From: Thioclava marina
Lineage (GTDB): Bacteria; Pseudomonadota; Alphaproteobacteria; Rhodobacterales; Rhodobacteraceae
NCBI RefSeq assembly: GCF_002020135.1
Contig: NZ_MPZS01000001.1
Span: 620,001-684,000 of the forward strand
Direction: 5' to 3'
DNA length: 64,000 nucleotides
Position numbers and translations under genes: made by a program. Position 1 is the first letter of the stretch. The number at the start of each line of letters is the position of its first letter. The notes beneath the pieces were generated by a model. That model was given only the letters and a program-made list of their open reading frames with translations, was not told where the DNA came from and ran no database searches. Positions 34,645 through 43,655 of this stretch are shown here, piece by piece.

Positions 34645-35199
34645 TCACTTCGCCATGACTTTCTCGGCCACGTATTTCTGGAAGTTCTGTCCACTCTCGT
34701 AGCCGTGATTCTTGACCCATTCGAGCAGCGCCATCGTCGTGCCCTTGCCGAAAGCGCCCGGCATCTGCGCCACAGCCTGCTTGTTGGCGGGGTCTTCGCT
34801 GACCTCCTCGGGGAAGAACATCATGGTGGGTGTGAACATCACCCCCCATTTCATCGCCATGTCCTTTTCGGGCAGCGTCTCACCGTCGAAATCGGTCACC
34901 TCGACATCGCCGAAGAGGTTCATCTGCACAACGAAATAGTTGTCCACGATGTATTTCGCGATCTCGGGATCGGAGAAGACCTCTTCATGCATCTTCTTGC
35001 AGTAGATGCAGCCACGCTGCTCCCAGATCACAAGGAAGCGCTTGCCCGCGTCATTGGCGCTGGAGAGATCGTCGGACATATCCTTGAAGGTTTCCTGGAA
35101 CCAGGGCTCCTTGTGCAGCCCGTCGTCGCCGATCTCGGCGGCATGGACCGGAACGGCCAGCATCGCAGCGGCGAAGGCCGCGGTCAGAAAATGACGCAT
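34645..35199 (-). CDS. soxW: Periplasmic thioredoxin SoxW
   Basis: Thiol-disulfide oxidoreductase with a Sec signal (MRHFLTAAFAAAMLAVPVHA). The redox motif is CIYC in WEQRGCIYCKKM (about 69-80), and the cis-Pro is in VMFTPTMMFF. The 184 residues match Paracoccus SoxW, which receives electrons from SoxV and can reactivate SoxYZ. The ATG at 35199 lies 17 bases after soxV. Confidence 0.93.
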   Translation of the reverse strand: MRHFLTAAFAAAMLAVPVHAAEIGDDGLHKEPWFQETFKDMSDDLSSANDAGKRFLVIWEQRGCIYCKKMHEEVFSDPEIAKYIVDNYFVVQMNLFGDVEVTDFDGETLPEKDMAMKWGVMFTPTMMFFPEEVSEDPANKQAVAQMPGAFGKGTTMALLEWVKNHGYESGQNFQKYVAEKVMAK

Positions 35200-35216
35200 G
35201 ATCTTACTCCCTTGCT

Positions 35217-35954
35217 TCAGCCCAGACTCCCGCTGGGCATCACATTGATCAGAAACTCGCCGATATAGCGCAGACCACCGGTGACGATGAGCGCCGCGAA
35301 GACGATCAGCATAACCCCCATCGCCTTTTCGACATAGCCGAGTTTCGCGCGATGCTTGGCCATGAAGGCGAGGAAGGGGCGCGTGAAGAAGGCCGCGATG
35401 ATGAAGGGCAGCGTCATCCCGATCCCGTAAGAAAAGAGCAGAAGCCCCCCTTTCGAGATATCGCCCATGCCCGAGGCGACCATCAGGATCGCGGCGAGCG
35501 CAGGCCCGACACAGGGCGTCCAGCCAAAGCCGAAAGCGAGCCCCATGACATAGGCACCAAGGAAGGTCGTCGGGTCCGCCTTCGATTCCATGCGCGCCTC
35601 GCGATAGAGGAACGGAATGCGGATGATACCGAGGAAATGCAGACCGAAGACGAGCAGGATCGCTGCGGCGACCCAGCTCAGCGGCCCCATCCACTCACGG
35701 AAGGCCGCGCCGAGCGCGGTCGCCCCCATCCCCATCAGCACGAAGATCGTCGTCACACCGAGCGCGAATGCCACCGAGGACGCCACCATGCGGGCCTGAG
35801 CCCCCGGCGCGATCTTGCCGTCGCCGCGCAGCTCGGACATTGAAAGACCGGCCATGTAGGACAGATAGAAAGGCACCATCGGCAGAATGCAGGGCGTCAG
35901 AAAGGACAACAGGCCGGCGAAAAATGCACCGCCATAGGTAATATCGATCGGCAT
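35217..35954 (-). CDS. soxV: CcdA/DsbD-like membrane electron carrier SoxV
   Basis: Six-helix inner-membrane protein passing electrons from cytoplasmic thioredoxin to periplasmic SoxW. The 245 residues have the two redox Cys in FLTPCILPMVPFYLS and FGWTPCVGPALAA. GGGAGG precedes the ATG at 35954; an in-frame extension upstream runs across the divergent promoter region and was not used. First gene of the minus-strand sox run. Confidence 0.93.
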   Translation of the reverse strand: MPIDITYGGAFFAGLLSFLTPCILPMVPFYLSYMAGLSMSELRGDGKIAPGAQARMVASSVAFALGVTTIFVLMGMGATALGAAFREWMGPLSWVAAAILLVFGLHFLGIIRIPFLYREARMESKADPTTFLGAYVMGLAFGFGWTPCVGPALAAILMVASGMGDISKGGLLLFSYGIGMTLPFIIAAFFTRPFLAFMAKHRAKLGYVEKAMGVMLIVFAALIVTGGLRYIGEFLINVMPSGSLG

Positions 35955-35997
35955 GGAACCTCCCACAGCGACAGGGCCCGGCCTCCCAACCGTATTC

Positions 35998-36040
35998 TTG
36001 AACGCCCCGGTCAAACACATTACGATCTTTATATGTAAAG
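35998..36040 (+). promoter_or_regulatory. soxS promoter with palindrome at the start site
   Basis: TTGAAC (35998-36003) and TACGAT (36021-36026), spaced 17, form a promoter. Directly downstream lies CTTTA-TATG-TAAAG (36027-36040), an inverted repeat covering the expected start of transcription and abutting the soxS ribosome site. It is a plausible SoxR operator in the soxS-soxV divergent region. Confidence 0.6.
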
Positions 36041-36052
36041 GGAGGTGCGTCA

Positions 36053-36520
36053 ATGTCTCGCATTGTATCGCATACGATTTTCGCCGCCGCGGCGATGGCG
36101 ATCGGCTTGAGCGGGATGGTCCGCGACGCAAGTGCCGAAGGGGAGACGACTCCGCCCCCCTCGGCGACGCGCACCGAAGTTCAGCCCGGCGCCCAGGTCG
36201 AGAGCGAATTCAGGCTGCTGATGGTCGAACAGGTCGGATGCGTCTACTGCCGGATGTGGGAACACGATCTTGGCCCGATCTACCCCAAGACGCCCGAGGG
36301 TCAGATTGCCCCGCTCGAACGGGTCGACCTGCACAAGCCCTTCCCCGAAGACATCACGATCACAAAGGGTAAACCGCTTTTCACGCCTACCTTCATCCTG
36401 TTGCGCGACGGGGTCGAGATCAACCGGATCGAGGGTTATGCGAGCGAGGACTTCTTCTGGGGGCTTTTGGGACAGGCGCTGCGTGACGCAGGCGCCGAAA
36501 TGCCCGACCCTAACGGTTAG
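36053..36520 (+). CDS. soxS: Periplasmic thiol reductase SoxS
   Basis: Thioredoxin-fold protein of 155 residues with a Sec signal ending near ASAEG and the redox motif CVYC in VEQVGCVYCRMW. In Paracoccus SoxS is co-expressed with soxR and affects the thiosulfate response and SoxYZ activation. GGGAGG is eight bases before the ATG. It is divergent from soxV. Confidence 0.88.
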   Translation: MSRIVSHTIFAAAAMAIGLSGMVRDASAEGETTPPPSATRTEVQPGAQVESEFRLLMVEQVGCVYCRMWEHDLGPIYPKTPEGQIAPLERVDLHKPFPEDITITKGKPLFTPTFILLRDGVEINRIEGYASEDFFWGLLGQALRDAGAEMPDPNG

Positions 36521-36653
36521 ACGAAGGTCGCATGACGATTTTTTAGGCTCGAGACTTTGTTCCGCCGAATCGCCGTGCTAAAGCCTGAGTCATTCGATCA
36601 GTTCGGCTGCGGCACGGTTCGCGGCGACAGGGAAGGATGAAAAGGTGCGGCAA

Positions 36654-37022
36654 ATGGCACCAGATGGGCAAACAAACACTCCCTCCGCTTCGGCGAGCAG
36701 TGGGAAATGCGCCCGTATGGATGCCGAGGAATTGCTGGGCCGCGCGCAGGATGCCTCCAATCTGATGAAGGCGCTCGCCCATGAAGGGCGGCTCATGATC
36801 CTGTGTCATCTCAGCTCGGGCGAGAAATCGGTCACCGAGCTGGAAAATCTCCTCGAATCGCGTCAGGCGGCGGTGAGTCAGCAGCTCGCCCGGCTTCGCC
36901 TCGAAGGGCTGGTCAGTGCCCGGCGCGATGGCAAGGCGATCTACTACACCCTCTCGGACCCGCGTGCGCGCCGCCTCGTCGAAGTGATCTATGACATGTT
37001 CTGCAACAGCGAACGACGCTGA
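36654..37022 (+). CDS. soxR: ArsR-family sox repressor SoxR
   Basis: Winged-helix repressor of the BigR/SqrR/SoxR group. From the ATG at 36654 (AAAAGG nine bases upstream) it has 122 residues. The recognition helix is in SRQAAVSQQLARLRLEGLV. Cys51 (MILCHLSSG) and Cys117 (DMFCNSE) occupy the positions of the persulfide-sensing Cys pair of SqrR. A GTG at 36645 is a possible alternative start. It probably represses soxS and soxVWXYZ until sulfur compounds modify the cysteines. It lies between soxS and soxT. Confidence 0.9.
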   Translation: MAPDGQTNTPSASASSGKCARMDAEELLGRAQDASNLMKALAHEGRLMILCHLSSGEKSVTELENLLESRQAAVSQQLARLRLEGLVSARRDGKAIYYTLSDPRARRLVEVIYDMFCNSERR

Positions 37023-37067
37023 GGCGAGGCGACCGGGTGGCCGCGCCACCCGGAATGGAGGTCGGCG

Positions 37068-38114
37068 ATGGAACAAATTCCGATGGGTGCCTGGGCGGCT
37101 CTGGTCGGCCTGATCGGCGGAGCCATTCTGGGCCTCGCCGCGCGATTGGGCGATTTCTGCACGCTCGGCGCGTTGGAAAGCGCAGCCTATGGCCAGGACC
37201 AGCGCCGTCTGCGGCTGTGGGGCGTGGTTCTCGCCGTGGCGATCACCGGTTCCTTCGTCGCCGAGGCCCTGGGTTATGCCGAGATCACCAAGAGCTTCTA
37301 TCACACGATCAAATGGTCGCCGCTCGCCTCGATCGCGGGCGGGCTGATCTTCGGCTACGGCATGGCTTTGGCCGGCAATTGCGGCTTTGGGGCGCTGGTG
37401 CGCTTCGGCGGCGGCGATCTGCGCGCGCTCGTGGTGGTCGTGGTCATGGGGATCTTCGCCTTCGTCACCCTCTCGGGTCCGCTTGCCCACCTGCGCACCC
37501 TGATCTTCGATCAGCAGCTGGCCGATACACCGCAAGGCATCGCGCATTGGCTTTCGGCGCGCACCGGGCTGCCGCCTCTTGTCTTCGCCCTGCCCATCGC
37601 GGCGGGTTTCCTCGCCTGGGGGCTGAGCTACAAACCGCTGCGCGCAGACAAACGCCGCGTCGCCTGGGGCGTCGCCGCCGGTCTCGCGATTGTCTGGAGC
37701 TTCGTCGGCACTTCGCTGATCTATGCCGAAAGCATGGGAGAGGTCGGGGTCGAAGCCCCCTCCTTCACTGCGCCTCTGGGCCGCACGATCCTCTATTTTA
37801 TGACCTCGACCGCGGGTGGGATCACTTTCTCGGTCGGGCTCGTGGCCGGTGTTCTGGGCGGGGCGTTTCTCGGCTCGCTCATTCGTGGGCTGTTCAAATG
37901 GGAAGCCTGCGAAGACCCGCGTGAGCTTGGCCGCCAGGTGGGTGGTGCGGCCCTGATGGGCATCGGCGGGACGATCGCGCTCGGCTGCTCGATCGGACAA
38001 GGGGTGAGCGCGATGTCGGTGCTGGCCTTCTCGGCCCCCGTCACGCTTGCCTCGATCGTGGTGGGCGGGCTGATCGGTCTGCGCCAGCTGATCCACGGCT
38101 TCCAGCCGGAATAA
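37068..38114 (+). CDS. soxT: YeeE/YedE-family sulfur-compound transporter SoxT
   Basis: A 348-residue polytopic membrane protein with the paired Cys motifs of the YeeE/YedE family: RLGDFCTLGAL (about 26-36), GNCGFGALVRF and GCSIGQGVS. Members import thiosulfate or other sulfur species. In sox clusters the soxT product is thought to move a sulfur signal or substrate for SoxR. It follows soxR after 45 bases and ends six bases before the convergent HNH gene. Confidence 0.88.
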   Translation: MEQIPMGAWAALVGLIGGAILGLAARLGDFCTLGALESAAYGQDQRRLRLWGVVLAVAITGSFVAEALGYAEITKSFYHTIKWSPLASIAGGLIFGYGMALAGNCGFGALVRFGGGDLRALVVVVVMGIFAFVTLSGPLAHLRTLIFDQQLADTPQGIAHWLSARTGLPPLVFALPIAAGFLAWGLSYKPLRADKRRVAWGVAAGLAIVWSFVGTSLIYAESMGEVGVEAPSFTAPLGRTILYFMTSTAGGITFSVGLVAGVLGGAFLGSLIRGLFKWEACEDPRELGRQVGGAALMGIGGTIALGCSIGQGVSAMSVLAFSAPVTLASIVVGGLIGLRQLIHGFQPE

Positions 38115-38120
38115 GTCCCC

Positions 38121-39050
38121 TCAGAGCCGGTCCCACAGGGTCGGCTCGCCCTCCATCACCTGCCCGAACCGGTTCTCCCGGTGCCAACGCAGGTTTTCCG
38201 GATGCGGGCGGTTCCGAGGGTCTGTCGGGTGCAATAGCTTTCCATCTGGACGAATGAGCCTGTCAACGACATCGGCAGGCACCTTGTTGCGCGACACGAG
38301 AATGGTCTCGCAATCTTCCGCGATGGAAATGAGACCGCGGTCGAACATCCAGTGCAGCGTGCCCGACAATGCGAGCCCGTTTCGAACCGAGTCACTGCCT
38401 TTTTGATCGACCGGCCTGATATGCGCGGCTTGCACCTCGGGCCGCCCACCGCCATTGCGCAGGCGCAAACCGGAAATGGCACAGCGGTAATCATACGCTT
38501 CGCGAACCTTCCGTCGAAAGGCGACGTCCCGATAGGGCCTCCGCGTGAGCCTTTCCAGCACCGGACGTTCAAAGGTCATCGGCTCTTCGGCCAGTCCGGA
38601 ATTTTCCGCCTCGTAGCGCATCGCCTCCAGCCGCTCGAGATCCTGTGGCAGACCGAGATCGACAATCCGCGCAAACTCGTCCTCCGGGAGGCGCCGAACC
38701 GCCAACTGCACGGCACCCCCCCTCTTCGCGCTGCCATCGCTTTCACATAAAGCCCGTTCAAGCGGGCGCCCGCCTCTCATGCGCGGCACGTCGCTGTCGA
38801 AGGGAAGGTAAGTGCCCGGAGTGATGAGCGCGAGGAACCTCCCCTCGGCGCCCGGTTTGGGAATGACGCTGTCAATCTTTGCGACGGCGAAATAGCCCCG
38901 TGGCCCGGCTTTGACAGGCTCGTAATAGACGATCCAGTCTCCGACAGCCTCCTGCATCGCACGCAGATAGGTTCGCGGGAAGTCATAGACGACATCCGGC
39001 TCGTCCTCGTAGATCGAGTCCGCCTTGTGCAAGAGAACGAGCTTCACCAT
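38121..39050 (-). CDS. HNH endonuclease with possible EVE/PUA-like N-terminal domain
   Basis: A 309-residue protein. The C-terminal half matches the HNH_2-type nuclease: CAISGLRL (about 188), QAAHIRPVDQKGSDS (His at about 206), NGLALSGTLHWMFDRGLIS. The N-terminal 110 residues (DWIVYYEPVKAGPRGYFAVAK) resemble PUA/EVE-type modified-base readers by eye. Together that would suggest a modification-dependent restriction enzyme, like the reported EVE-HNH family. The domain call is inference. The ATG at 39050 lacks a strong ribosome site. It is convergent with soxT. Confidence 0.75.
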   Translation of the reverse strand: MVKLVLLHKADSIYEDEPDVVYDFPRTYLRAMQEAVGDWIVYYEPVKAGPRGYFAVAKIDSVIPKPGAEGRFLALITPGTYLPFDSDVPRMRGGRPLERALCESDGSAKRGGAVQLAVRRLPEDEFARIVDLGLPQDLERLEAMRYEAENSGLAEEPMTFERPVLERLTRRPYRDVAFRRKVREAYDYRCAISGLRLRNGGGRPEVQAAHIRPVDQKGSDSVRNGLALSGTLHWMFDRGLISIAEDCETILVSRNKVPADVVDRLIRPDGKLLHPTDPRNRPHPENLRWHRENRFGQVMEGEPTLWDRL

Positions 39051-39161
39051 GACGCCAGGAAATCGCGTCTCACGCCAAATGCAATGAATTTGTTTGGAAT
39101 GTCGGCGATTGCTTTTCGCATTTGCACAGGCGTGCGCAATCTAGGCCACTCGTCGGAGGGT

Positions 39162-39200
39162 AAAGAGAAACCGCCCGCACGGGGTCGTCGCGCGGGCGGT
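39162..39200 (-). terminator. Terminator of the RND permease gene
   Basis: On the minus strand ACCGCCCGC / GCGGGCGGT form a 9-bp stem with a 13-base loop, followed by TTCTCTTTACC. Confidence 0.8.
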
Positions 39201-39224
39201 CATCAGGTCAGTTTTTCACACCGT

Positions 39225-42200
39225 TCAGGTCTTGAAGATCCGGTAGATCGCCGGGATCACCAGCACCGTCAGCAGGGTCGAGCTGAGCAGGCCGAACAGC
39301 AGCGAGATCGCAAGCCCCTGGAAGATCGGGTCGGCCAGGATCACCACCGCGCCGATCATCGCCGCGATCGCGGTCAGCAGGATCGGCTTGAAGCGGATGG
39401 CGCCGGCCTCGATCAGCACCTCGATCTTGTCCTTGCCCTCATGCGCCCCGTGCCGGATGAAATCCACCAGCAGGATCGAGTTGCGCACGATGATCCCCGC
39501 CAGAGCGATGAAACCGATCATCGAGGTGGCCGAGAAGGGCGCGTGGAAGATCCAGTGACCGACCATGATCCCGAGGAAGGTCAGCGGCACCGGCGTGAGG
39601 ATCACCAGCGGCAGGCGGAACGATCCGAACTGGGCGACGACGAGGATGTAGATTCCCAGGAGCGCGACCGCGAAGGCCGCTCCCATGTCGCGGAAGGTGA
39701 CCCAGGTCACTTCCCATTCGCCGTCCCACAGGAGCGTCACATGGCTTTCGTCCTGCGGCTGACCATGCAGAGACACCACGGGTTTCTCGCCCTCGGGCCA
39801 TTGCATGTTGTTGATGATGTCATCGACCGCCAGCATCCCGTAGAGCGGTGCCTCGAAATTCCCTGCAAGCTCGGCCGTGACCATTTCCGCCTCGCGCCCG
39901 TTATGGCGGAAGATCGGATAGGAGGCTTTCTCCGTCTTCACATCCACCACGTCGCCCAGTTCCACCACGCCGCGTGCGCCGGGCAGAACGTTCGCCGGGA
40001 TCGGGGTCGAAAGGGTGCTCTCGTTCATCACCTTGTTGGACTTGGAGCGCTCCATCACGATCGGGATCGGCTGACGTTCCTGACCGCGATGCGAATAGCC
40101 GACCGTGGTCGAGCCGTTGAGCATCGCCAGCGTATCCCAGACATCCCCCTCGGACACCGAGTAGAACTCGAGATCGTCCGAATTCACCGTCACGCGCAGC
40201 TTGTCGGGCTGGATGCCGAAGCTGTTATCCACGTCGACGATGAAAGGCACCTCATCGAAGGCCTTCTGGATCTGTCGCGCCGCGGCACGGCGCACTTCCG
40301 GCGTGGGGCCATAGACCTCTGCCAGAAGCGTCGCGATCACCGGGGGGCCGGGCGGAGGCTCGACCGTCTTCAGGCTCGCGCCCTCGGGCAGCGTGATCGC
40401 CTTGATCTTGTCGCGGATTTCCAGCGCGATCTGGTGGCTGGTCCGGTCGCGATCACCTTTCGGCAGAAGCTGGATCTCAACGTCGCCCTGATTGGGCTGC
40501 GCGCGCAGGTAGTAGTGCCGGACGAGCCCGTTGAAGTTGAACGGCGCGGCCGTCCCCGCATGGGTCTGCGCCGAGATCACCTCGGGCATTTCCGTCACGA
40601 TGCTCGCGACCTGCTGCGCTACCGAGTCGGTCTCTTCAACCGAGGTGCCGGCGGGCATGTCGATCACCACCGAGAGCTCCGACTTGTTGTCGAAGGGCAG
40701 CAGCTTCACCGTGACATGTTTTGTGTAGAGCAGCCCCAGCGAGCCGAAGGAGAGCACCGACACGATCAGCAGGAACAGCCCCGCGCGGCCCTTGGTCTTC
40801 AGGATCGGACGCGCAAATTTCGAGTAGAGCGCGCCAAGCTTGCCACCGTGATTGTGTCCGCCATAGGCGTCGTCATCCGCCCCATGGCCATGCAGCTCCG
40901 CCTTGCCCGCGACTTTCACCATCAGCCAGGGCGTGATGATGACAGCCACGAAGAAGGAAAAGATCATCGCCGCCGAGGCGACAGCGGGAATGGGCGACAT
41001 GTAGGGGCCCATCAGCCCCGACACGAAGAGCATCGGCAGAAGCGCCGCGACCACGGTGAGAGTCGCGACGATGGTGGGGTTGCCCACCTCGGCCACCGCC
41101 TCGATCGCCTTGGTGATGCGCGAACCGGGCGTCTTCATCGCCCAATGTCGCGCGATGTTCTCGATCACCACGATCGCATCGTCGACGAGGATACCGATCG
41201 CGAAGATCAGCGCGAAGAGCGACACCCGGTTGAGCGTGTAACCCATCACATAAGCCGCAAAGAGCGTCAGCAGGATCGTCACCGGGATCACGACCGCGAC
41301 CACGATGGATTCGCGCCAACCGATGGCCACCAGCACGAGACCGATGATCGACACGGTCGCGAGGCCGAGGTGGAACAGCAGCTCGTTGGCCTTCTCGTTC
41401 GCGGTCTCGCCATAGTCGCGGGTGACCTTTACCTCGACGTCTTCGGGGATCAGCGTGCCGTGCAGCTCGTGCACCCGGTGCATGATCTGTTCGGCAACGA
41501 CCACCGCGTTCGAACCTGCGCGCTTGGCGATGGCGAGCGTCACCGCCGGGGTGCGCTCGAGCGTGCCGTCTTCGGCGCGCTGCACATTCGAGACGATGTG
41601 ATCGGAGGCGTCGGGCACATAGGAGACCTTGGCGACATCGGCCACGTAGACGGGGCGGTTGTCGCGCGTGGTCAGCAGCAGCCCCGCGATCTCCGCCGGC
41701 GCGACCAGTGTCTCGCCCGCCGAAAGCGAGATCTGCTTGCCTTCATGCCGGATGGTGCCGGTGTTGAAGGCGCGGTTGGCCTGTGTGACCTTGTTCGAGA
41801 GCTGTTGCAGGGTCACGCCGTAAAGCGCGAGCTTGTCGGGATCGGGCTCGATCCGGATCTCGCTCGTGGCATCGCCCACCACATAGGTCAGGCCGACATT
41901 CTCGATCTTCGTGACCTCGGTCTGGAGTTCGCGCGCGATCCGGGTCAGCTCGTTGCTGTCGATATCGGCCCCGTCCCTGCCGGTGAGGGTCAGCGACACG
42001 ATCGCCACGTCGTCGATCCCGCGCCCGACGATCACCGGATCGGGGATATCCTTGGGAATACGGTCGATATTGGCGCGCACCTTCTCGTGAACACGCAGGA
42101 TCGCGGCATCCGAAGAAGTGCCGACCTGGAACCGCGCCATCACCAGCGAATAATCATCCTGGGTGCGCGAATAGACATGCTCGACCTCGTTGATCCCCTG

Positions 42201-42482
42201 CACGATGGTTTCCATCGGCTCGGTCACGAGCTTCATCGCATCCTGCGCCTTCAGTCCCGGCGCCTGGATATGGATGTCCACCATCGGCACCGAGATCTGC
42301 GGCTCTTCCTCACGCGGCAGAGAGATCAACGCCACAAGGCCCACCGCGACAGCGGCCAGGATCATCAGCGGCGTCAGTGCAGAGCGGATGAACGACTTGG
42401 TCAGCCCACCCGCGATCCCGAGCTTGCCGTGGATCTCGTCCTCTTCGGGCGTTGCGGGCCCGGTCTCGGTCTTATTGCTCAT
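39225..42482 (-). CDS. RND-family efflux permease with His-rich linker
   Basis: Inner-membrane RND transporter of 1085 residues with twelve predicted helices and two periplasmic loops. The proton-relay pair is intact in FAIGILVDDAIVVIEN. The cytoplasmic linker after helix 6 carries LHGHGADDDAYGGHNHGGK (about 528-546), a His/Asp-rich segment that could bind metal. I used the ATG at 42482, which overlaps the adaptor stop by 11 bases. No outer-membrane factor gene is adjacent. The substrate is unknown; the HAE-type DD motif suggests organic or amphiphilic substrates more than metal export. Confidence 0.92.
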   Translation of the reverse strand: MSNKTETGPATPEEDEIHGKLGIAGGLTKSFIRSALTPLMILAAVAVGLVALISLPREEEPQISVPMVDIHIQAPGLKAQDAMKLVTEPMETIVQGINEVEHVYSRTQDDYSLVMARFQVGTSSDAAILRVHEKVRANIDRIPKDIPDPVIVGRGIDDVAIVSLTLTGRDGADIDSNELTRIARELQTEVTKIENVGLTYVVGDATSEIRIEPDPDKLALYGVTLQQLSNKVTQANRAFNTGTIRHEGKQISLSAGETLVAPAEIAGLLLTTRDNRPVYVADVAKVSYVPDASDHIVSNVQRAEDGTLERTPAVTLAIAKRAGSNAVVVAEQIMHRVHELHGTLIPEDVEVKVTRDYGETANEKANELLFHLGLATVSIIGLVLVAIGWRESIVVAVVIPVTILLTLFAAYVMGYTLNRVSLFALIFAIGILVDDAIVVIENIARHWAMKTPGSRITKAIEAVAEVGNPTIVATLTVVAALLPMLFVSGLMGPYMSPIPAVASAAMIFSFFVAVIITPWLMVKVAGKAELHGHGADDDAYGGHNHGGKLGALYSKFARPILKTKGRAGLFLLIVSVLSFGSLGLLYTKHVTVKLLPFDNKSELSVVIDMPAGTSVEETDSVAQQVASIVTEMPEVISAQTHAGTAAPFNFNGLVRHYYLRAQPNQGDVEIQLLPKGDRDRTSHQIALEIRDKIKAITLPEGASLKTVEPPPGPPVIATLLAEVYGPTPEVRRAAARQIQKAFDEVPFIVDVDNSFGIQPDKLRVTVNSDDLEFYSVSEGDVWDTLAMLNGSTTVGYSHRGQERQPIPIVMERSKSNKVMNESTLSTPIPANVLPGARGVVELGDVVDVKTEKASYPIFRHNGREAEMVTAELAGNFEAPLYGMLAVDDIINNMQWPEGEKPVVSLHGQPQDESHVTLLWDGEWEVTWVTFRDMGAAFAVALLGIYILVVAQFGSFRLPLVILTPVPLTFLGIMVGHWIFHAPFSATSMIGFIALAGIIVRNSILLVDFIRHGAHEGKDKIEVLIEAGAIRFKPILLTAIAAMIGAVVILADPIFQGLAISLLFGLLSSTLLTVLVIPAIYRIFKT

Positions 42483-43458
42483 AAGGCACCACCGTATCGC
42501 CGGGGTTGAGGCCCGTGAGGATCTCGACCATCTCCTGGCCATCCATGTTCACGCGCACGCCGGGAACGACAGTGCGTTCGACATTCTCCTCGCCCACTTT
42601 CACGCGCACGAAATCAAGGCCGGTGCGGGTGGCGATATAGCTTGCCGGGATGACGATCGCCTGACGGTCACCCATCGGCAGCTTCACCAGAAGGCGCGCG
42701 GCGACAAAGCGCGAATCCAGATCGGGAACCTCGACATCGGCCTGCACGCGGCCGCCCTCGATCTGCGGGTAGATCTTGGCGAGCTTGCCCTCGATCTGCT
42801 GGCCTTCGGGGCCGGTGATCATGATCGTGTCGCCCGTCTTGAGCGTGTCGGCATGGCGCTCGGGAACGGAAAGGCGCAGGAAAAAGCCGCCGCCGCCGAT
42901 GGTCGCGATCGTCTCGCCGCCCATTACCACCGCGTCCTTGGTCACCGGAACCGAGACCACCTTGCCGTCGATCGGCGCGGTGACGGTGCCGAATTGCTGC
43001 TGCTGCTCATAGACCTTGCGCTGCGCCTTCTGCGCCGCGATCTGGCCCTCGTAGACATTCACTTGCGTCTGAAGCTGGTCGACGTTCTGCGTGGTCGAGA
43101 CCCCACGCGCCTTGAGCTCTTCGCCGCGCTTGAGTTCGGTCTGGGCGTTGGCGAGTTGCGCCTCGAGTGCTGCGATCTGCGCGTCGACCGCGCCAATCTG
43201 ATACTCGATGGTCTGATCGACGATCTTGCCGATCATCTGACCGGCCGTGACCGTATCGCCTTCGGTGACGTCGAGTTCGGTGATCGTCCCCGAGATCCGC
43301 GCCCGCGCGGCGATCGTGTTCTTCGCCTCGACCTGACCATAGACCGATTTCCAGTCCGTCACGATCTGCGGTTCGACCTTGATCGCGCCATCCTGAGCCA
43401 GCGCGACCCCCGGCAGGAGCAGCGCGGCGAATGCCAGCGGCAGGAATTTCAACGTCAT
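42472..43458 (-). CDS. RND periplasmic adaptor (membrane fusion protein)
   Basis: A 328-residue HlyD/AcrA-type adaptor with a Sec signal ([17 protein letters not shown]), lipoyl halves around a coiled coil of about 60 residues ([20 protein letters not shown]), and β-barrel domain. It links the RND pump encoded next to it to an outer-membrane channel. I used the ATG at 43458, behind GGAGGGAAGGG. It is divergent from serS. Confidence 0.92.
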   Translation of the reverse strand: MTLKFLPLAFAALLLPGVALAQDGAIKVEPQIVTDWKSVYGQVEAKNTIAARARISGTITELDVTEGDTVTAGQMIGKIVDQTIEYQIGAVDAQIAALEAQLANAQTELKRGEELKARGVSTTQNVDQLQTQVNVYEGQIAAQKAQRKVYEQQQQFGTVTAPIDGKVVSVPVTKDAVVMGGETIATIGGGGFFLRLSVPERHADTLKTGDTIMITGPEGQQIEGKLAKIYPQIEGGRVQADVEVPDLDSRFVAARLLVKLPMGDRQAIVIPASYIATRTGLDFVRVKVGEENVERTVVPGVRVNMDGQEMVEILTGLNPGDTVVPYEQ

Positions 43459-43655
43459 CTCGGATACCCTTCCCTCCGGACACGGCAGCATCGCGCCCGG
43501 TTATATTCCGGTTATTGAATATGAGCCCTTACAGCGAAATTCAACCATTGCGCAAGCCTCGTCGCCTTGACCTGTGTCATGGTCGCATCGCCGGGGGTTT
43601 TCGGCCCCACTTTCATGCGCTAAAGCCGTTTCCGCAACAGTCTTGGAGAGGTGAG

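Noticed and set aside
34411-36654. Search for the SqrR-type site ATTC-N8-GAAT in the sox intergenic regions
   Set aside because: No exact match in the soxW-soxX, soxS-soxV or soxS-soxR gaps; only other palindromes were found.
39027-42509. A 1160-codon plus-strand open frame opposite the RND permease
   Set aside because: Its translation is rich in Arg, His, Asp and Gly with no family motif, and it exactly mirrors the RND gene on the other strand: a GC-codon shadow.
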